Assembly (NCBI GenBank): GCA_045614605.1
Contig: JAZLDH010000006.1
Span: 1-62,108 of the forward strand
Reading direction: 5' to 3'
DNA: 62,108 nucleotides
Source of the DNA: Onthomorpha sp937906975
Lineage (GTDB): Bacteria; Bacteroidota; Bacteroidia; Bacteroidales; P3
A program made the translations under genes and the position numbers. Shown here in pieces: positions 17,755 to 27,576 of the stretch (position 1 is its first letter; each line of letters begins with the position of its first letter). The notes beneath the pieces were generated by a model. It searched no databases and was not told the DNA's origin. It was given only the letters and a program-made list of their open reading frames with translations.

Positions 17755-20700
17755 TTATGCTTTTCTAATGTTTATTGCTAATTCTTTACCTTCTATTACA
17801 TCTATTGTTTGTAGCGGACTTTCCACTCTTTCAACAAATTTTAGTTCTTGTGTAAGGGTTTCACTACAAATATATTCTTTAAATGTATCTGCTGCTTGGC
17901 AAAGTTCTTCGCATTGTTCTATTTCAACAATTATGTTGTCTGTTACGTCAAAGTCTTGTTCTTTTCTGATGTTTTGTATTCTGTTTACAAGTTCTCTTGA
18001 AATTCCTTCTTGACGTAGGGCTTCTGTAATAGTAGTGTCTAATGCTACTGTTAGGTCTGCGTCATTAGTTACAACCCAACCTGGAATATCTTGTGTGATT
18101 ATTTCAACATCTGTTATTGCTATTTCAATCTCAGTGTTGTCTATATTCAATGCGTATTTGCCTTCGGCTTCTATTTTTGCAATGTCTTCTTGCGAGAATG
18201 CTGTTATGGCAGCTGCAATAGCCTTCATCTTATTTCCAAATTTTGGTCCTAAGGTCTTGAAGTTTGCTTTTATGCTTTTTACCAATACATTGTTCTCTTT
18301 TGTTAAGAAGTCTATGTTTTTGATGTTTACTTCTGAAAGTATTAGGTCTTTTACCGCTTCTATTTGGCTTTGTTGATGAGCATCTTTTGCTGGAATCATT
18401 ATTTTAGATAGAGGCTGACGTACTTTTAGATTGTTTCTTTTTCTTAAAGAAAGCACTAACGAGCATATTTTTTGTGCCATTTGCATTCTTTCTTCCAATT
18501 CTTTGTCTATCAATGCTTGATTGCATTGTGGGAAGTCTGTTGCATGAACAGAGAATGTTGTATGACGTTTGCTTACGTTGTTTAAGTCAGTGAATAATCT
18601 GTCTGCAAAGAATGGTGTTATTGGTGCTATAAGTTGAGAAAGTGTTTCTAAGCAAGTGTAAAGTGTTTGATAAGCTGATATTTTGTCTTGTGAGTATTCT
18701 CCTTTCCAGAAACGTCTTCTGCAAAGTCTTACATACCAATTGCTCAAATATTCATCTACAAAGTTTGCTATTGCTCTACCTGCTTTTGTTGGCTCGTAGT
18801 CTGCGTATGATTTATCGCAATATTCTACAAGTGAATTTAATTCTGAAAGTATCCAACGGTCAATTTCTGGTCTTTCGCTTGGCTCTACGTCTTTTTCTGC
18901 ATAAGAGAAATTGTCTATGTTTGCGTAAAGAGCAAAGAAAGAGTAGGTATTATAAAGCGTTCCAAAGAATTTTCTTCTTACTTCGTCTATTCCGCTTGGG
19001 TCAAACTTCAAATTCTCCCATGGTTGTGTGTTGGTAATCATATACCATCTTGTTGCGTCAGGACCATATTGAGAAAGTATGTCAAATGGATTGACAGCGT
19101 TGCCTAAACGTTTAGACATCTTGTTTCCATTCTTGTCTAACACCAATCCGTTTGATACTACGTTTTTAAATGATATTGTATCGAAACAAAGTGTTGCTAT
19201 TGCGTGAAGTGTAAAGAACCAACCTCTTGTTTGGTCTACTCCTTCTGCAATGAAATCTGCAGGGAAGTTGTTTGCTAATTCCTTATCGTCGCAATCAAAT
19301 GGGTAGTGAACTTGTGCGTATGGCATTGCTCCTGAGTCAAACCAAACATCTATTAGATCTGTTTCCCTTTTCATCTTTTCGCCATTTGGTGCTACTAAGA
19401 TTACTGAGTCAATGTATGGTCTGTGAAGGTCAAAACTATCGTAGTTTTTATGATCTTTGTATGGGTTTTCACTCATAAAGCCTGCTGCAATACTCTTTTC
19501 TATTTCGTTAGAAAGCATTTCAACAGAACTTATGCAGATTTCGTGTTTCCCATCTTCTGTTCTCCAAATTGGAAGTGGTGTTCCCCAATATCTTGAACGG
19601 CTTAGGTTCCAATCCACAAGGTTTTCTAACCAATTACCAAAGCGTCCGCTTCCTGTTGCCTCAGGTTTCCAATTTATTGTTTTGTTCAATTCTATCATTC
19701 TATCTTTTATAGCAGTTGTTCTTATAAACCAACTGTCTAATGGATAGTAAAGAATTGGTTTGTCTGTTCTCCAACAGTGTGGATAGTTGTGTGTATGTTT
19801 TTCTATTTTGAATGCTTTGTTTGCTTGTTTTAAGTAAACGCAAATATCAACATCAAGAGTAGGATCTTTTTCTGTTAAATTTGGATCAAATGCGTTTTTA
19901 ACAAAGCGTCCTGCAAATTCTTTGTATGATTCGTTTACGTATTTGTTTACAAAGTCTGCATCTAAATCTTCTATAAGGAAAAATTTACCTGTTCTATCTA
20001 CCATCGGTTGATTTTTTCCTTCTTTATCGACAACAAACATCGGAACAATACCCGCTTGTTTTGCAACTCTGTCGTCATCTGCTCCAAAGGTTGGTGCAAT
20101 GTGCACTATACCTGTTCCGTCTGCTGTTGAAACGTAATCTCCTTCTATTACCTTGAAGGCTTCTCCCATTGGAGTTACAAAATCTGTTAAGGCTTCGTAT
20201 TCTACTCCTTTTAAATCCTTTCCTTTACATTCTGCTAATATTTGGAATGGGATTGCTTTGTCGCCTGGTTTGTATTCTTCAAACGATAGTTCTGCATTTT
20301 TTTCTGGGAAGAATGAACCTAATAATGCTTTTGCTAAAACAACTATTGCAGGAACGCCAGAATAAGGGTTAAATGTTTTAACAAATACATAATCTATATT
20401 AGGTCCTACTGCCAATGCTGTATTTGAAGGTAGAGTCCATGGAGTTGTTGTCCAAGCTATGAAATAAATATCTTCTGAGTGTGTTTGTCCTGCTAAATAT
20501 TTTGTTTTTAGTGCCTCTTGATTTTTAGCTCTGAATTGTGCTACCATGGTTGTGTCTTTTACATCTCTGTAACAACCTGGCATATTTAATTCGTGAGAAC
20601 TTAATCCTGTACCTGCTGCAGGTGAGAATGGTTGAATAGTGTATCCTTTATATAAGTAGCCTTTTTCGTGTAGTATTCCTAATAGATACCATAGTGTTTC

Positions 20701-21180
20701 TATGTATTCGTTCTTAAATGTGATGTATGGATCATTTAAATCTACCCAATATCCCATTTGAACAGTAAGTTTATCCCACATGTCTTTGTATTTCATTACT
20801 TCGTTGCGACATGCTTCGTTATATTCATCAACAGAAATTTTCTTTCCTATATCTTCTTTTGTTATTCCTAATTGTTTTTCTACTCCTAATTCAACTGGTA
20901 AACCGTGAGTATCCCAACCAGCTTTTCTTGCAACGTAATAACCCTTTTGTGTTTTGTATCTACAAAATATATCTTTGATTGCACGTGCCATAACGTGGTG
21001 GATTCCTGGTTGTCCGTTTGCAGAAGGAGGCCCTTCAAAGAAAATAAACGGCTTTGCGCCTTCTCTTAATTCCAAACACTTTTCAAAGGTGTTTTCTTCT
21101 TGCCATTTTTTCAAAATTTCATCTGAAATTTGAGTCAAATTAAGTTGTTTATACTCTGCGTACTTTGTGTTCATATTCAT
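17755..21180 (-). CDS. ileS: Isoleucyl-tRNA synthetase
   Basis: 1141 residues, the long form. The HIGH-type motif is PSANGQPGIHHVMARAIKD and the KMSKS motif is DKNGNKMSKRLGNAVNP. The editing domain lies between (TWWNxxLPSNTA-like WTTTPWTLPSNTALAVG). The anticodon-binding region follows, with a C-terminal extension of about 250 residues. Two ATG codons lie two codons apart at the start; the first is taken. It heads the ileS-lipB-pyrF operon and is divergent from the polysaccharide operon starting at 21301, with about 120 bp of shared A/T-rich promoter DNA. Confidence 0.98.
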   Translation of the reverse strand: MNMNTKYAEYKQLNLTQISDEILKKWQEENTFEKCLELREGAKPFIFFEGPPSANGQPGIHHVMARAIKDIFCRYKTQKGYYVARKAGWDTHGLPVELGVEKQLGITKEDIGKKISVDEYNEACRNEVMKYKDMWDKLTVQMGYWVDLNDPYITFKNEYIETLWYLLGILHEKGYLYKGYTIQPFSPAAGTGLSSHELNMPGCYRDVKDTTMVAQFRAKNQEALKTKYLAGQTHSEDIYFIAWTTTPWTLPSNTALAVGPNIDYVFVKTFNPYSGVPAIVVLAKALLGSFFPEKNAELSFEEYKPGDKAIPFQILAECKGKDLKGVEYEALTDFVTPMGEAFKVIEGDYVSTADGTGIVHIAPTFGADDDRVAKQAGIVPMFVVDKEGKNQPMVDRTGKFFLIEDLDADFVNKYVNESYKEFAGRFVKNAFDPNLTEKDPTLDVDICVYLKQANKAFKIEKHTHNYPHCWRTDKPILYYPLDSWFIRTTAIKDRMIELNKTINWKPEATGSGRFGNWLENLVDWNLSRSRYWGTPLPIWRTEDGKHEICISSVEMLSNEIEKSIAAGFMSENPYKDHKNYDSFDLHRPYIDSVILVAPNGEKMKRETDLIDVWFDSGAMPYAQVHYPFDCDDKELANNFPADFIAEGVDQTRGWFFTLHAIATLCFDTISFKNVVSNGLVLDKNGNKMSKRLGNAVNPFDILSQYGPDATRWYMITNTQPWENLKFDPSGIDEVRRKFFGTLYNTYSFFALYANIDNFSYAEKDVEPSERPEIDRWILSELNSLVEYCDKSYADYEPTKAGRAIANFVDEYLSNWYVRLCRRRFWKGEYSQDKISAYQTLYTCLETLSQLIAPITPFFADRLFTDLNNVSKRHTTFSVHATDFPQCNQALIDKELEERMQMAQKICSLVLSLRKRNNLKVRQPLSKIMIPAKDAHQQSQIEAVKDLILSEVNIKNIDFLTKENNVLVKSIKANFKTLGPKFGNKMKAIAAAITAFSQEDIAKIEAEGKYALNIDNTEIEIAITDVEIITQDIPGWVVTNDADLTVALDTTITEALRQEGISRELVNRIQNIRKEQDFDVTDNIIVEIEQCEELCQAADTFKEYICSETLTQELKFVERVESPLQTIDVIEGKELAINIRKA

Positions 21181-21261
21181 TATTATTTACAAATTGGTTG
21201 CAAAAATAATAAAAACAACAAAGATTTTTTGTTTTTTCAATGAAATTCTATGGTTTTTTTA

Positions 21262-21269
21262 TATTTTTG
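21262..21269 (+). promoter_or_regulatory. Predicted -7 element of the polysaccharide-export operon
   Basis: TATTTTTG followed by C fits the TAnnTTTG consensus, 31 bp before the ATG at 21301. No convincing -33 element is seen. The opposite strand also shows TATTTTTG (21201-21208) facing ileS. Confidence 0.4.
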
Positions 21270-21300
21270 CAGAGTTTATTTTAACAAGTTAAAGGTTTAT

Positions 21301-21852
21301 ATGTCTATTTCGCACAAAGAAGACGAGATTTTATGGTATGCTATGAGGGTTCCTTATAGAAATGAATTAAAGGTGCAAGATAGGCTGCAAGACAAAGGAA
21401 TTGAAGTGTTCATTCCTACAAAAAGGAAGTTGATAAAAAGACGAGGAAAAACTATTTACGAATTAACTCCAGCTGTAAACAACCTAATATTTGTTCATAG
21501 TAAACTTTGTATTATTAAAGAATTAAAAAAAGAAATACTGAATTTACAATATTTAGTTAATAAAGAAAACGGACAAAGTACGCCTATAACTGTAAGAGAT
21601 AATGAAATGCAACAATTCATTAAAGCATCAAAAAATGTTAATGAAGAAGCAATTTATCTAACGCCAGAGGAAATAAACATAGCAAAAGGTACGAAAGTTA
21701 GAATTATTGGAGGAAATTTTGACGGCATTGAAGGAGTATTTGTAAAAGTAAAAGGCAAAAGAAGTAAAAGAGTTGTTGTTATGTTAGATAAATTATTAGC
21801 AGTAGCTATGGCAGAAGTTGAACCAGATTATATAGAAGTGATTAAAAATTAA
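21301..21852 (+). CDS. UpxY-family NusG-like antitermination factor
   Basis: 183 residues from the ATG at 21301; the frame extends 17 codons upstream into the predicted promoter, so the shorter start is chosen. The N-terminal NGN domain has WYAMRVPYRNELKVQDRLQ and EVFIPTKRKL. The C-terminal KOW domain has AKGTKVRIIGGNFDGIEGVFV and RSKRVVVMLDKL. UpxY proteins load on RNA polymerase in the 5' leader of their own capsule operon and let it read through. Its place as first gene, 5 bp before the wza-like gene, fits that role. The leader here is very short, so classical leader pausing is not obvious. Confidence 0.85.
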   Translation: MSISHKEDEILWYAMRVPYRNELKVQDRLQDKGIEVFIPTKRKLIKRRGKTIYELTPAVNNLIFVHSKLCIIKELKKEILNLQYLVNKENGQSTPITVRDNEMQQFIKASKNVNEEAIYLTPEEINIAKGTKVRIIGGNFDGIEGVFVKVKGKRSKRVVVMLDKLLAVAMAEVEPDYIEVIKN

Positions 21853-21857
21853 AATAT

Positions 21858-22679
21858 ATGAAACAAAACAAAATTAAATCATATCTTGCATTAAGCATCC
21901 TATGTATTACAACATTATTTTTACATTCTTGTACTTCCACTGACGCAATTGTATATTATCAAGACGTAGATTCTATTTCGGAATTAGATGTTCCACCCGC
22001 ACAAGAAATAATTTTGTCTCCAGGAGATAAGATTTCTGTAGTCGTCAATTGTAAAGACCCAAAACTTTCAGAACTTTTTAATTTACCTCACGTATCTCAA
22101 CGATTAGGCTATACAAATTTAGCAGGAAGAACTACAAGTAACGGTCAAGTTTCTAGTTATACGATAGACAAGGAAGGTTTTATTGACATGCCTGCAATAG
22201 GACAAGTTTATGTTGCAGGGATAACACGTAAAGAAGCCGAACAAAGAATAAAGCAAACAATCATTGCGCAAGAACAAGCAACAGAAGCCGTTGTTATAAT
22301 CGAGTATATGAATTTGAATATTGAAATAATAGGAGAAGTTGCAAGGCCTGGAAGATACGCAATAGACAAAGACGTTTACACTCTAACAGAAGCTCTAAGT
22401 GCGGCAGGAGATTTGACAATATACGGAAAAAGAGATAATATTTTAGTAATGAGAAAAGAAAGCGGAGTACAAAAGACATATAGGGTTAATCTATGCTCCG
22501 CACAAGACGTTTTCACTTCTCCCGTGTTTTATTTAAAGCAAAATGACATCATTTACGTAGAACCAAACGATACAAGAATGAGACAATCCACTGTAAATGG
22601 TAATAATGTTCGTTCAACCTCATTTTGGATTTCGGTTGCCTCACTTTTAACATCTGTTTTATTAGTATTTATTAGATAA
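21858..22679 (+). CDS. wza: Polysaccharide export lipoprotein (Wza/OPX family)
   Basis: 273 residues. A lipoprotein signal ends at lipobox LHSC (Cys near residue 25). The polysaccharide-export domain has LSPGDKISVVVNCKDPKLSELF and a segment DKEGFIDMPAIGQVYVAGITRKEAEQRI; an SLBB-type repeat follows (IEIIGEVARPGRYAID and TLTEALSAAGDLTIYG). A C-terminal hydrophobic helix (about 250-270, FWISVASLLTSVLLVF) is typical of Bacteroidetes OPX proteins. It forms the outer-membrane channel or gate for polysaccharide export, working with the Wzc-like kinase 17 bp downstream. Confidence 0.93.
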   Translation: MKQNKIKSYLALSILCITTLFLHSCTSTDAIVYYQDVDSISELDVPPAQEIILSPGDKISVVVNCKDPKLSELFNLPHVSQRLGYTNLAGRTTSNGQVSSYTIDKEGFIDMPAIGQVYVAGITRKEAEQRIKQTIIAQEQATEAVVIIEYMNLNIEIIGEVARPGRYAIDKDVYTLTEALSAAGDLTIYGKRDNILVMRKESGVQKTYRVNLCSAQDVFTSPVFYLKQNDIIYVEPNDTRMRQSTVNGNNVRSTSFWISVASLLTSVLLVFIR

Positions 22680-22696
22680 TCAATAAGAAAAAAATT

Positions 22697-25111
22697 GTGG
22701 AACAAATAGAAAGAAACAAACAAGAACAAGAAGAACAAATTCTTGACATACGAAACATAATTTATTATTGTATTTCAAAATGGTATTGGTTTGTAATGTC
22801 TGTTATTTTAGCAGTAGCAATTGCATTCCTATATACACAAAAAATAGAGCCTCAATATTCTGCAAATGCAGAAATACAAATAAAATCCGACTCAAAGAGC
22901 AATTCTGCTATGGGTGAGATAGATTTCAACAACACAGGATTTTTCAAAAGCAGTACCAACGTTCAAAATGAAATAGTAGCGTTTGCCTCTACTGACTTAA
23001 TGGAAGAGGTTGTAGATAGGCTTAAACTACAAATTGATTATCGCAAACCAGGACTTTTTTATGACAAGTTACTATATGGCACAAGTCTTCCTATAACTAT
23101 TTCTATGCCTGATCTTGCAGACAACGCAGTTGCATCATTTACCATAAAACTTTTAGAAAAAGAAAAGTTCGTTATTTCTAATTTATCATTTAACGGAGAA
23201 AAATTCTACGATAAAAAATTAGAAGGGCGCTTATATGACACTATCACTTCGCCATACGGAAGTTTAATTGTTGCACCTACAATCCACTATAACAAAGAAC
23301 TCGTTGAAGAAACTAACGAAATCCTTGTTAGCAGAGCTAGTAAAAATGCCACTGTTTCAAAATATTCTGCACGATTAGGAGTAGAACAAAACAACAAAGA
23401 AGCCGATGTTATCACTCTTTTTGTTAATGATGTTTCCATACAAAGAGCAGAAGACTTTTTAAGTACATTAATCCTTGTTTATAATGAACACTGGATTAAA
23501 GACAAGAATCAAATAGCAAATTCCACATCAATTTTCATTAACGATCGTTTATTAGTAATAGAAAACGAATTAGCAAACGTAGATAGCGACATTTCTTCAT
23601 TCAAATCAGTAAACTTACTGCCAGATGTTGATGCCGTAGCAGATATGTATTTAAAACAAAACTCCACCATAAACGAAGAAATCAGAGAGTTAAGCAATCA
23701 AATTTGGATGGCACACTATATTAAAGACTATCTTTCAAAAAATGCTATTACCTCTGAGCTTTTACCTGTAAACTCTGGAATACAAAACGCAAATATCGAA
23801 AGATTAATCTCAGAGCACAACGCAAAACTATTGGAAAGAAACAATTTAGTATCCAATAGTAGTGAAAAAAACGTGCTTGTTAAGGATATGGACAAAGCCT
23901 TATTGGAGATGAGAAGAATTATTGGCGTTTCCGTTGATAATCAAATAGTCGTTCTTCAAAATCAAATGAACGAACTTCAAAGAACAGAAAAACAAACCTC
24001 AGCAAAACTTGCTTCAAATCCAAATCAAGCAAAAGTTCTTCTTTCAGTTGAAAGACAACAATCAGTAAAACAATCTCTATACTTATATCTATTACAAAAA
24101 CGTGAAGAAAACGAACTTTCACAAGCATTCACAGCATACAACACACGTATTATTCAAAAGCCAAGAGCAGGAATCTTCCCTGTTGCACCAAGAAGCACAA
24201 TGATTCTTCTTGTAGGTTTTGTAATAGGAATGGCTATTCCACTTGGAATAATCGTTCTTAGAGAATACTTCACAACAACCGTTAGAGGACGACAAGATTT
24301 AAAGAATTTAACCCTACCATTCTTAGGAGAAATTCCAAACTGTTTCCCTAAACGCACAGGATTTGCACGATTAAAGAAGAAAACAGAAGAAGAAAACAAA
24401 AAAGTTGTTGTTAAAGCAGGTAGCAGAAACGTAATAAATGAAGCATTCCGTAGTTTAAGAACCAATTTAGATTTTATGACAGAAAACAGTGGTTCAAACG
24501 CAATTGCTATTACCTCTTACAATCCTGGAAGTGGTAAATCATTTATCTCAATTAACTTAGCGATAGCCTTAGCTATTCAAAACAAAAAAGTTTTAGTAAT
24601 AGACGCAGACTTACGCCACGCTTCTACATCTCAATTTGTAGGACAACCTAAATTAGGTTTATCAAACTTTTTAGCAAAAAGCGTTTCAGAAATAAATGAC
24701 GTTATAGTAAAAAGCAAAGACTACGATTCATTATACATTTTACCTGTAGGAACAATTCCTCCTAACCCAGCCGAATTACTATCACAAAACTTGTTCAAAA
24801 CAATGATAGAAAATTTAAAAAAAGACTATGACTACATTTTTGTAGACTGTCCACCAATTGAAATTGTTACAGATACACACATCATAGAACGCAGTGTAGA
24901 TAGAACAATCTTTGTAATTAGAGCTGGATTATTAGAAAGAAATATGTTAGGCGACTTAGAAAAACTTTATGTAAATAATTCATTTAAAAATATGTCTTGC
25001 ATACTAAACGGAACCGAAACAAGCAGTAGTAATTATGGCAAATACGGATACAAGTATGGCTATAAATATGGTTATCGTTATGGAAGCTACTACTCAAACA
25101 ACAAAGACTAA
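22697..25111 (+). CDS. wzc: Wzc-like polysaccharide co-polymerase and tyrosine kinase
   Basis: 804 residues from a GTG start at 22697. A Wzz domain comes first, with a membrane segment near 28-48 and a second near residue 500 (ILLVGFVIGMAIPLGIIVL), and a coiled-coil periplasmic region between. The BY-kinase follows: Walker A SYNPGSGKSFISIN (about 606-620), Walker A' VLVIDADLRHAS (about 632) and Walker B IFVDCPP (about 713). The last 26 residues hold a Tyr cluster (NYGKYGYKYGYKYGYRYG and SYY), the autophosphorylation tail. It controls chain length and export with Wza and is reset by the PHP phosphatase encoded 14 bp downstream. Confidence 0.95.
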   Translation: MEQIERNKQEQEEQILDIRNIIYYCISKWYWFVMSVILAVAIAFLYTQKIEPQYSANAEIQIKSDSKSNSAMGEIDFNNTGFFKSSTNVQNEIVAFASTDLMEEVVDRLKLQIDYRKPGLFYDKLLYGTSLPITISMPDLADNAVASFTIKLLEKEKFVISNLSFNGEKFYDKKLEGRLYDTITSPYGSLIVAPTIHYNKELVEETNEILVSRASKNATVSKYSARLGVEQNNKEADVITLFVNDVSIQRAEDFLSTLILVYNEHWIKDKNQIANSTSIFINDRLLVIENELANVDSDISSFKSVNLLPDVDAVADMYLKQNSTINEEIRELSNQIWMAHYIKDYLSKNAITSELLPVNSGIQNANIERLISEHNAKLLERNNLVSNSSEKNVLVKDMDKALLEMRRIIGVSVDNQIVVLQNQMNELQRTEKQTSAKLASNPNQAKVLLSVERQQSVKQSLYLYLLQKREENELSQAFTAYNTRIIQKPRAGIFPVAPRSTMILLVGFVIGMAIPLGIIVLREYFTTTVRGRQDLKNLTLPFLGEIPNCFPKRTGFARLKKKTEEENKKVVVKAGSRNVINEAFRSLRTNLDFMTENSGSNAIAITSYNPGSGKSFISINLAIALAIQNKKVLVIDADLRHASTSQFVGQPKLGLSNFLAKSVSEINDVIVKSKDYDSLYILPVGTIPPNPAELLSQNLFKTMIENLKKDYDYIFVDCPPIEIVTDTHIIERSVDRTIFVIRAGLLERNMLGDLEKLYVNNSFKNMSCILNGTETSSSNYGKYGYKYGYKYGYRYGSYYSNNKD

Positions 25112-25125
25112 AATCACAACAAGAC

Positions 25126-25815
25126 TTGGCAAATTTTTTCAGCAAACTATTCAAGAAAGAAAATAAATTAAAAAAGAGTGGATTGTTAGATTGCAAATCT
25201 GACGTCCACTCTCATATTCTCTATGGTGTAGATGATGGAGTCGAACACTTAGAAGAGAGTTTAGAAATCCTAAAAGAATTAGAGGGCTTAGGCTTTGAAC
25301 ATCTTTGGTGTACGCCTCACATAATGGAGGACATTCCTAATGAAACTAAGTTTTTACAAGATAGATTTCTTGAATTGCAAAACGCTTACAAAGGAAAGAT
25401 TAATTTACACCTTTCCGCAGAATATATGATAGACACCGTATTTTACAAACGCTTGTCCGAAAAAGACCTATTGCCACACGGAGAATTAAAAAATCAAATC
25501 TTAGTAGAGACTTCCTATTTCAATCCACCGCTAAATTTAAATGCAACTTTAAAAGAAATTCACTCCATAGGCTATTATCCACTACTTGCACACCCTGAAC
25601 GATATGTCTATATGACAGAGAAAGACTACTCAAAATTAAAATCCGAAGGCATAAAATTCCAACTAAATCTTCTTTCCTTAGAAGGAATGTATGGAAAAAT
25701 GGCACAAAAGAAAGCCGAATGGTTGCTATCTAAAAACTACTACGACCAAGTTGGTAGCGACATTCACTCAATAAAACAAATTCGTACTCTAAAAAACTTA
25801 TTAAAACATGATTGA
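25126..25815 (+). CDS. PHP-type protein-tyrosine phosphatase (CpsB/YwqE family)
   Basis: 229 residues from a TTG at 25126. Metal-binding motifs of the PHP family are all visible: DVHSHILYGVDDG, CTPHI, AEYMID, AHPERY and GSDIHS. CpsB-type phosphatases use three metal ions to remove phosphate from the Tyr cluster of the Wzc-type kinase. The gene lies 14 bp after the kinase and overlaps the acyltransferase gene by 8 bases, supporting one operon. Confidence 0.93.
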   Translation: MANFFSKLFKKENKLKKSGLLDCKSDVHSHILYGVDDGVEHLEESLEILKELEGLGFEHLWCTPHIMEDIPNETKFLQDRFLELQNAYKGKINLHLSAEYMIDTVFYKRLSEKDLLPHGELKNQILVETSYFNPPLNLNATLKEIHSIGYYPLLAHPERYVYMTEKDYSKLKSEGIKFQLNLLSLEGMYGKMAQKKAEWLLSKNYYDQVGSDIHSIKQIRTLKNLLKHD

Positions 25816-26926
25816 TTCCAAACAACATTATCAAGTCCTTGATTCTCTAAGAGGGCTTGCCGCAATCATTGTCGTTTGTTACCATATTTTTGAAGGTTTT
25901 TCCTTTGCACAAATCACCAATCAAGCAGGCGATGGCTTAATAAGAATTTTCAATCACGGCTACTTAGCAGTTGATTTCTTCTTTTTACTATCGGGATTCG
26001 TAATAAACTATGCCTATAACGACAGATGGGATAAAATGACTACGGCTTACTTTTTCAAACGCCGACTAATACGCCTTCACCCTATGTTAATTGTGGGAGC
26101 ATTCATAGGATTGGTCTGTTTTCTTATAGGAGGCTCTAAGCAATGGGGCGGAATACCAATCCCAATTACTATTTCAATAATCACATTCTTGCTAACCTGT
26201 TTTATGATTCCAGCCTTACCAGGCTCTTTCAATGAAATAAGAGGCAATGGTGAGTTATTCCCACTCAATGGCCCTATGTGGTCGCTATTTTTTGAATACA
26301 TAGGAAACATTCTCTATGCTATATTTATCAGGAGGCTAAGCACAAAACTCCTAACCATTTTAGTTGTAATCTTAGGCTTGCTCCACAGCATATTTGCCAT
26401 AGGAAACCTATCGGGATACGGCTCAATAGGAGTTGGTTGGACCTTTGACACAATCAATTTCTTTGGAGGAATGTTGCGAATGCTTTTTCCTTTCACCTTA
26501 GGAATGATTATCTCTCGCAAATTCAAATCAATCAAACTCCCATACCCTTTTTTAATCTCTGCAATCATACTCATAACAACTCTTTCCATTCCTTACCTAT
26601 CGCCCCTCAATGCAATAAATCTCAATGGCATTTATGAAGAAATCTGTATTGCGATTATCTTTCCTCTAATTGTAATCATTGGAGCCTCAAGCAAAGAAAA
26701 CAGCAGAGCGAGTCAATTATTAGGAGAGATTTCCTATCCTTTGTATATCATTCACTATCCAATAATGTATCTATTCTATCAATGGCTAATAGAAACCAAA
26801 CAATACACCCTACAAGAAACCTATCCCGTAGCATTATTTGTGGTATTTATATCAATAATTCTTGCCTTTGTTTTAGCAAGTTTTTACGACAAACCTATAC
26901 GTAAAAGGCTAAAAAAATATTCCTAA
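25808..26926 (+). CDS. Membrane acyltransferase (acyltransferase-3 family)
   Basis: 372 residues with about ten membrane segments. The N-terminal motif DSLRGLAAIIVVCYHIFEGF carries the Arg and His typical of acyltransferase-3 (OafA/YrhL) proteins, and YLAVDFFFLLSGFVINY is the matching second motif. Such enzymes put acetyl or similar groups on exported sugars. It ends the export operon, and its stop codon lies inside the first copy of the 26923 repeat array. The substrate is not known; no glycosyltransferase is nearby. Confidence 0.92.
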   Translation: MIDSKQHYQVLDSLRGLAAIIVVCYHIFEGFSFAQITNQAGDGLIRIFNHGYLAVDFFFLLSGFVINYAYNDRWDKMTTAYFFKRRLIRLHPMLIVGAFIGLVCFLIGGSKQWGGIPIPITISIITFLLTCFMIPALPGSFNEIRGNGELFPLNGPMWSLFFEYIGNILYAIFIRRLSTKLLTILVVILGLLHSIFAIGNLSGYGSIGVGWTFDTINFFGGMLRMLFPFTLGMIISRKFKSIKLPYPFLISAIILITTLSIPYLSPLNAINLNGIYEEICIAIIFPLIVIIGASSKENSRASQLLGEISYPLYIIHYPIMYLFYQWLIETKQYTLQETYPVALFVVFISIILAFVLASFYDKPIRKRLKKYS

Positions 26927-27005
26927 GAAAACGAAAAATATTCCTAAGAAAACAAAAAATATTTCTAAGAGAAAAAAAATTATTCCTAAGAGAAAATTTG
27001 AGGGT
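26914..27005. repeat. Four-copy 21-bp tandem array between convergent genes
   Basis: CTAAG occurs at 26923, 26944, 26965 and 26986, exactly 21 bp apart. The first three units read roughly CTAAGARAACRAAAAATATTC. The first copy holds the stop codon of the acyltransferase gene, and the last copy holds the stop of the PAP2 gene on the other strand. The last copy runs into AAAATTTGAGGGT, which also closes the 49281 copy. Confidence 0.85.
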
Positions 27006-27576
27006 ATTTGTTTTTAATTTTTGTGTATAAAAAATATATCAACCAGCCTAAAACAACGCCTAATAATCCTCCACAAATCACATCTCCCGGATAGTGAACG
27101 CCACAATATATGCGAGAATAAGCCGTAAGAAATGCCCAAAGCAAAAGTAAAATCCAAGAAAGTCTCTTGCCAGATATGAGTCCAAAAAGCGTTGCTATGC
27201 AAAAAGCATTTGTAGCGTGCGAAGAAACAAATCCATACATACCGCCCTTGCTTGTATATACGAGATGAAAGTCTTTAAACTTTACAAGAAAAACATCTTG
27301 CAAAGCATGAGAAGGTCTTAATCTTTCAAACACATCTTTAAATCCCATAACCGAAACTCTATCTCCTAAAAGGAAACAAAGCCCTATAAGAATTAGAACT
27401 ATCCACCATGTTTTTTTGAAATTTTTATATGCAAAGCAAATGAAAATGCTCGCTACCACAAGAGCGAAAAACAGATGTGAAGAAATAACGGCAAAGAACC
27501 AATCAAAAAAATCGTTCCTTGCCGAATTTATCAAATAACACGCTTGTGTATCTAAGTCGTTTAAATATTCTATCAT
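26986..27576 (-). CDS. PAP2-family membrane phosphatase
   Basis: 196 residues with about five membrane segments. The three PAP2 motifs are KDVFERLRP, GFVSSHATNAF (PSGH variant) and SRIYCGVHYPGDV. Related enzymes remove phosphate from undecaprenyl pyrophosphate or phosphatidic acid; which one cannot be told. It overlaps the obgE stop by 4 bases, and its own stop sits in a 21-bp repeat array. Confidence 0.92.
   Translation of the reverse strand: MIEYLNDLDTQACYLINSARNDFFDWFFAVISSHLFFALVVASIFICFAYKNFKKTWWIVLILIGLCFLLGDRVSVMGFKDVFERLRPSHALQDVFLVKFKDFHLVYTSKGGMYGFVSSHATNAFCIATLFGLISGKRLSWILLLLWAFLTAYSRIYCGVHYPGDVICGGLLGVVLGWLIYFLYTKIKNKYPQIFS

Noticed and set aside
21250..21300. Longer UpxY start
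   Set aside because: It would run through the predicted -7 promoter element, and family members start near the NGN domain.
26914..27005. Tandem 21-bp repeats as a CRISPR array
   Set aside because: Units are contiguous A/T-rich copies with no unique spacers, no cas genes are near, and the period is too short.
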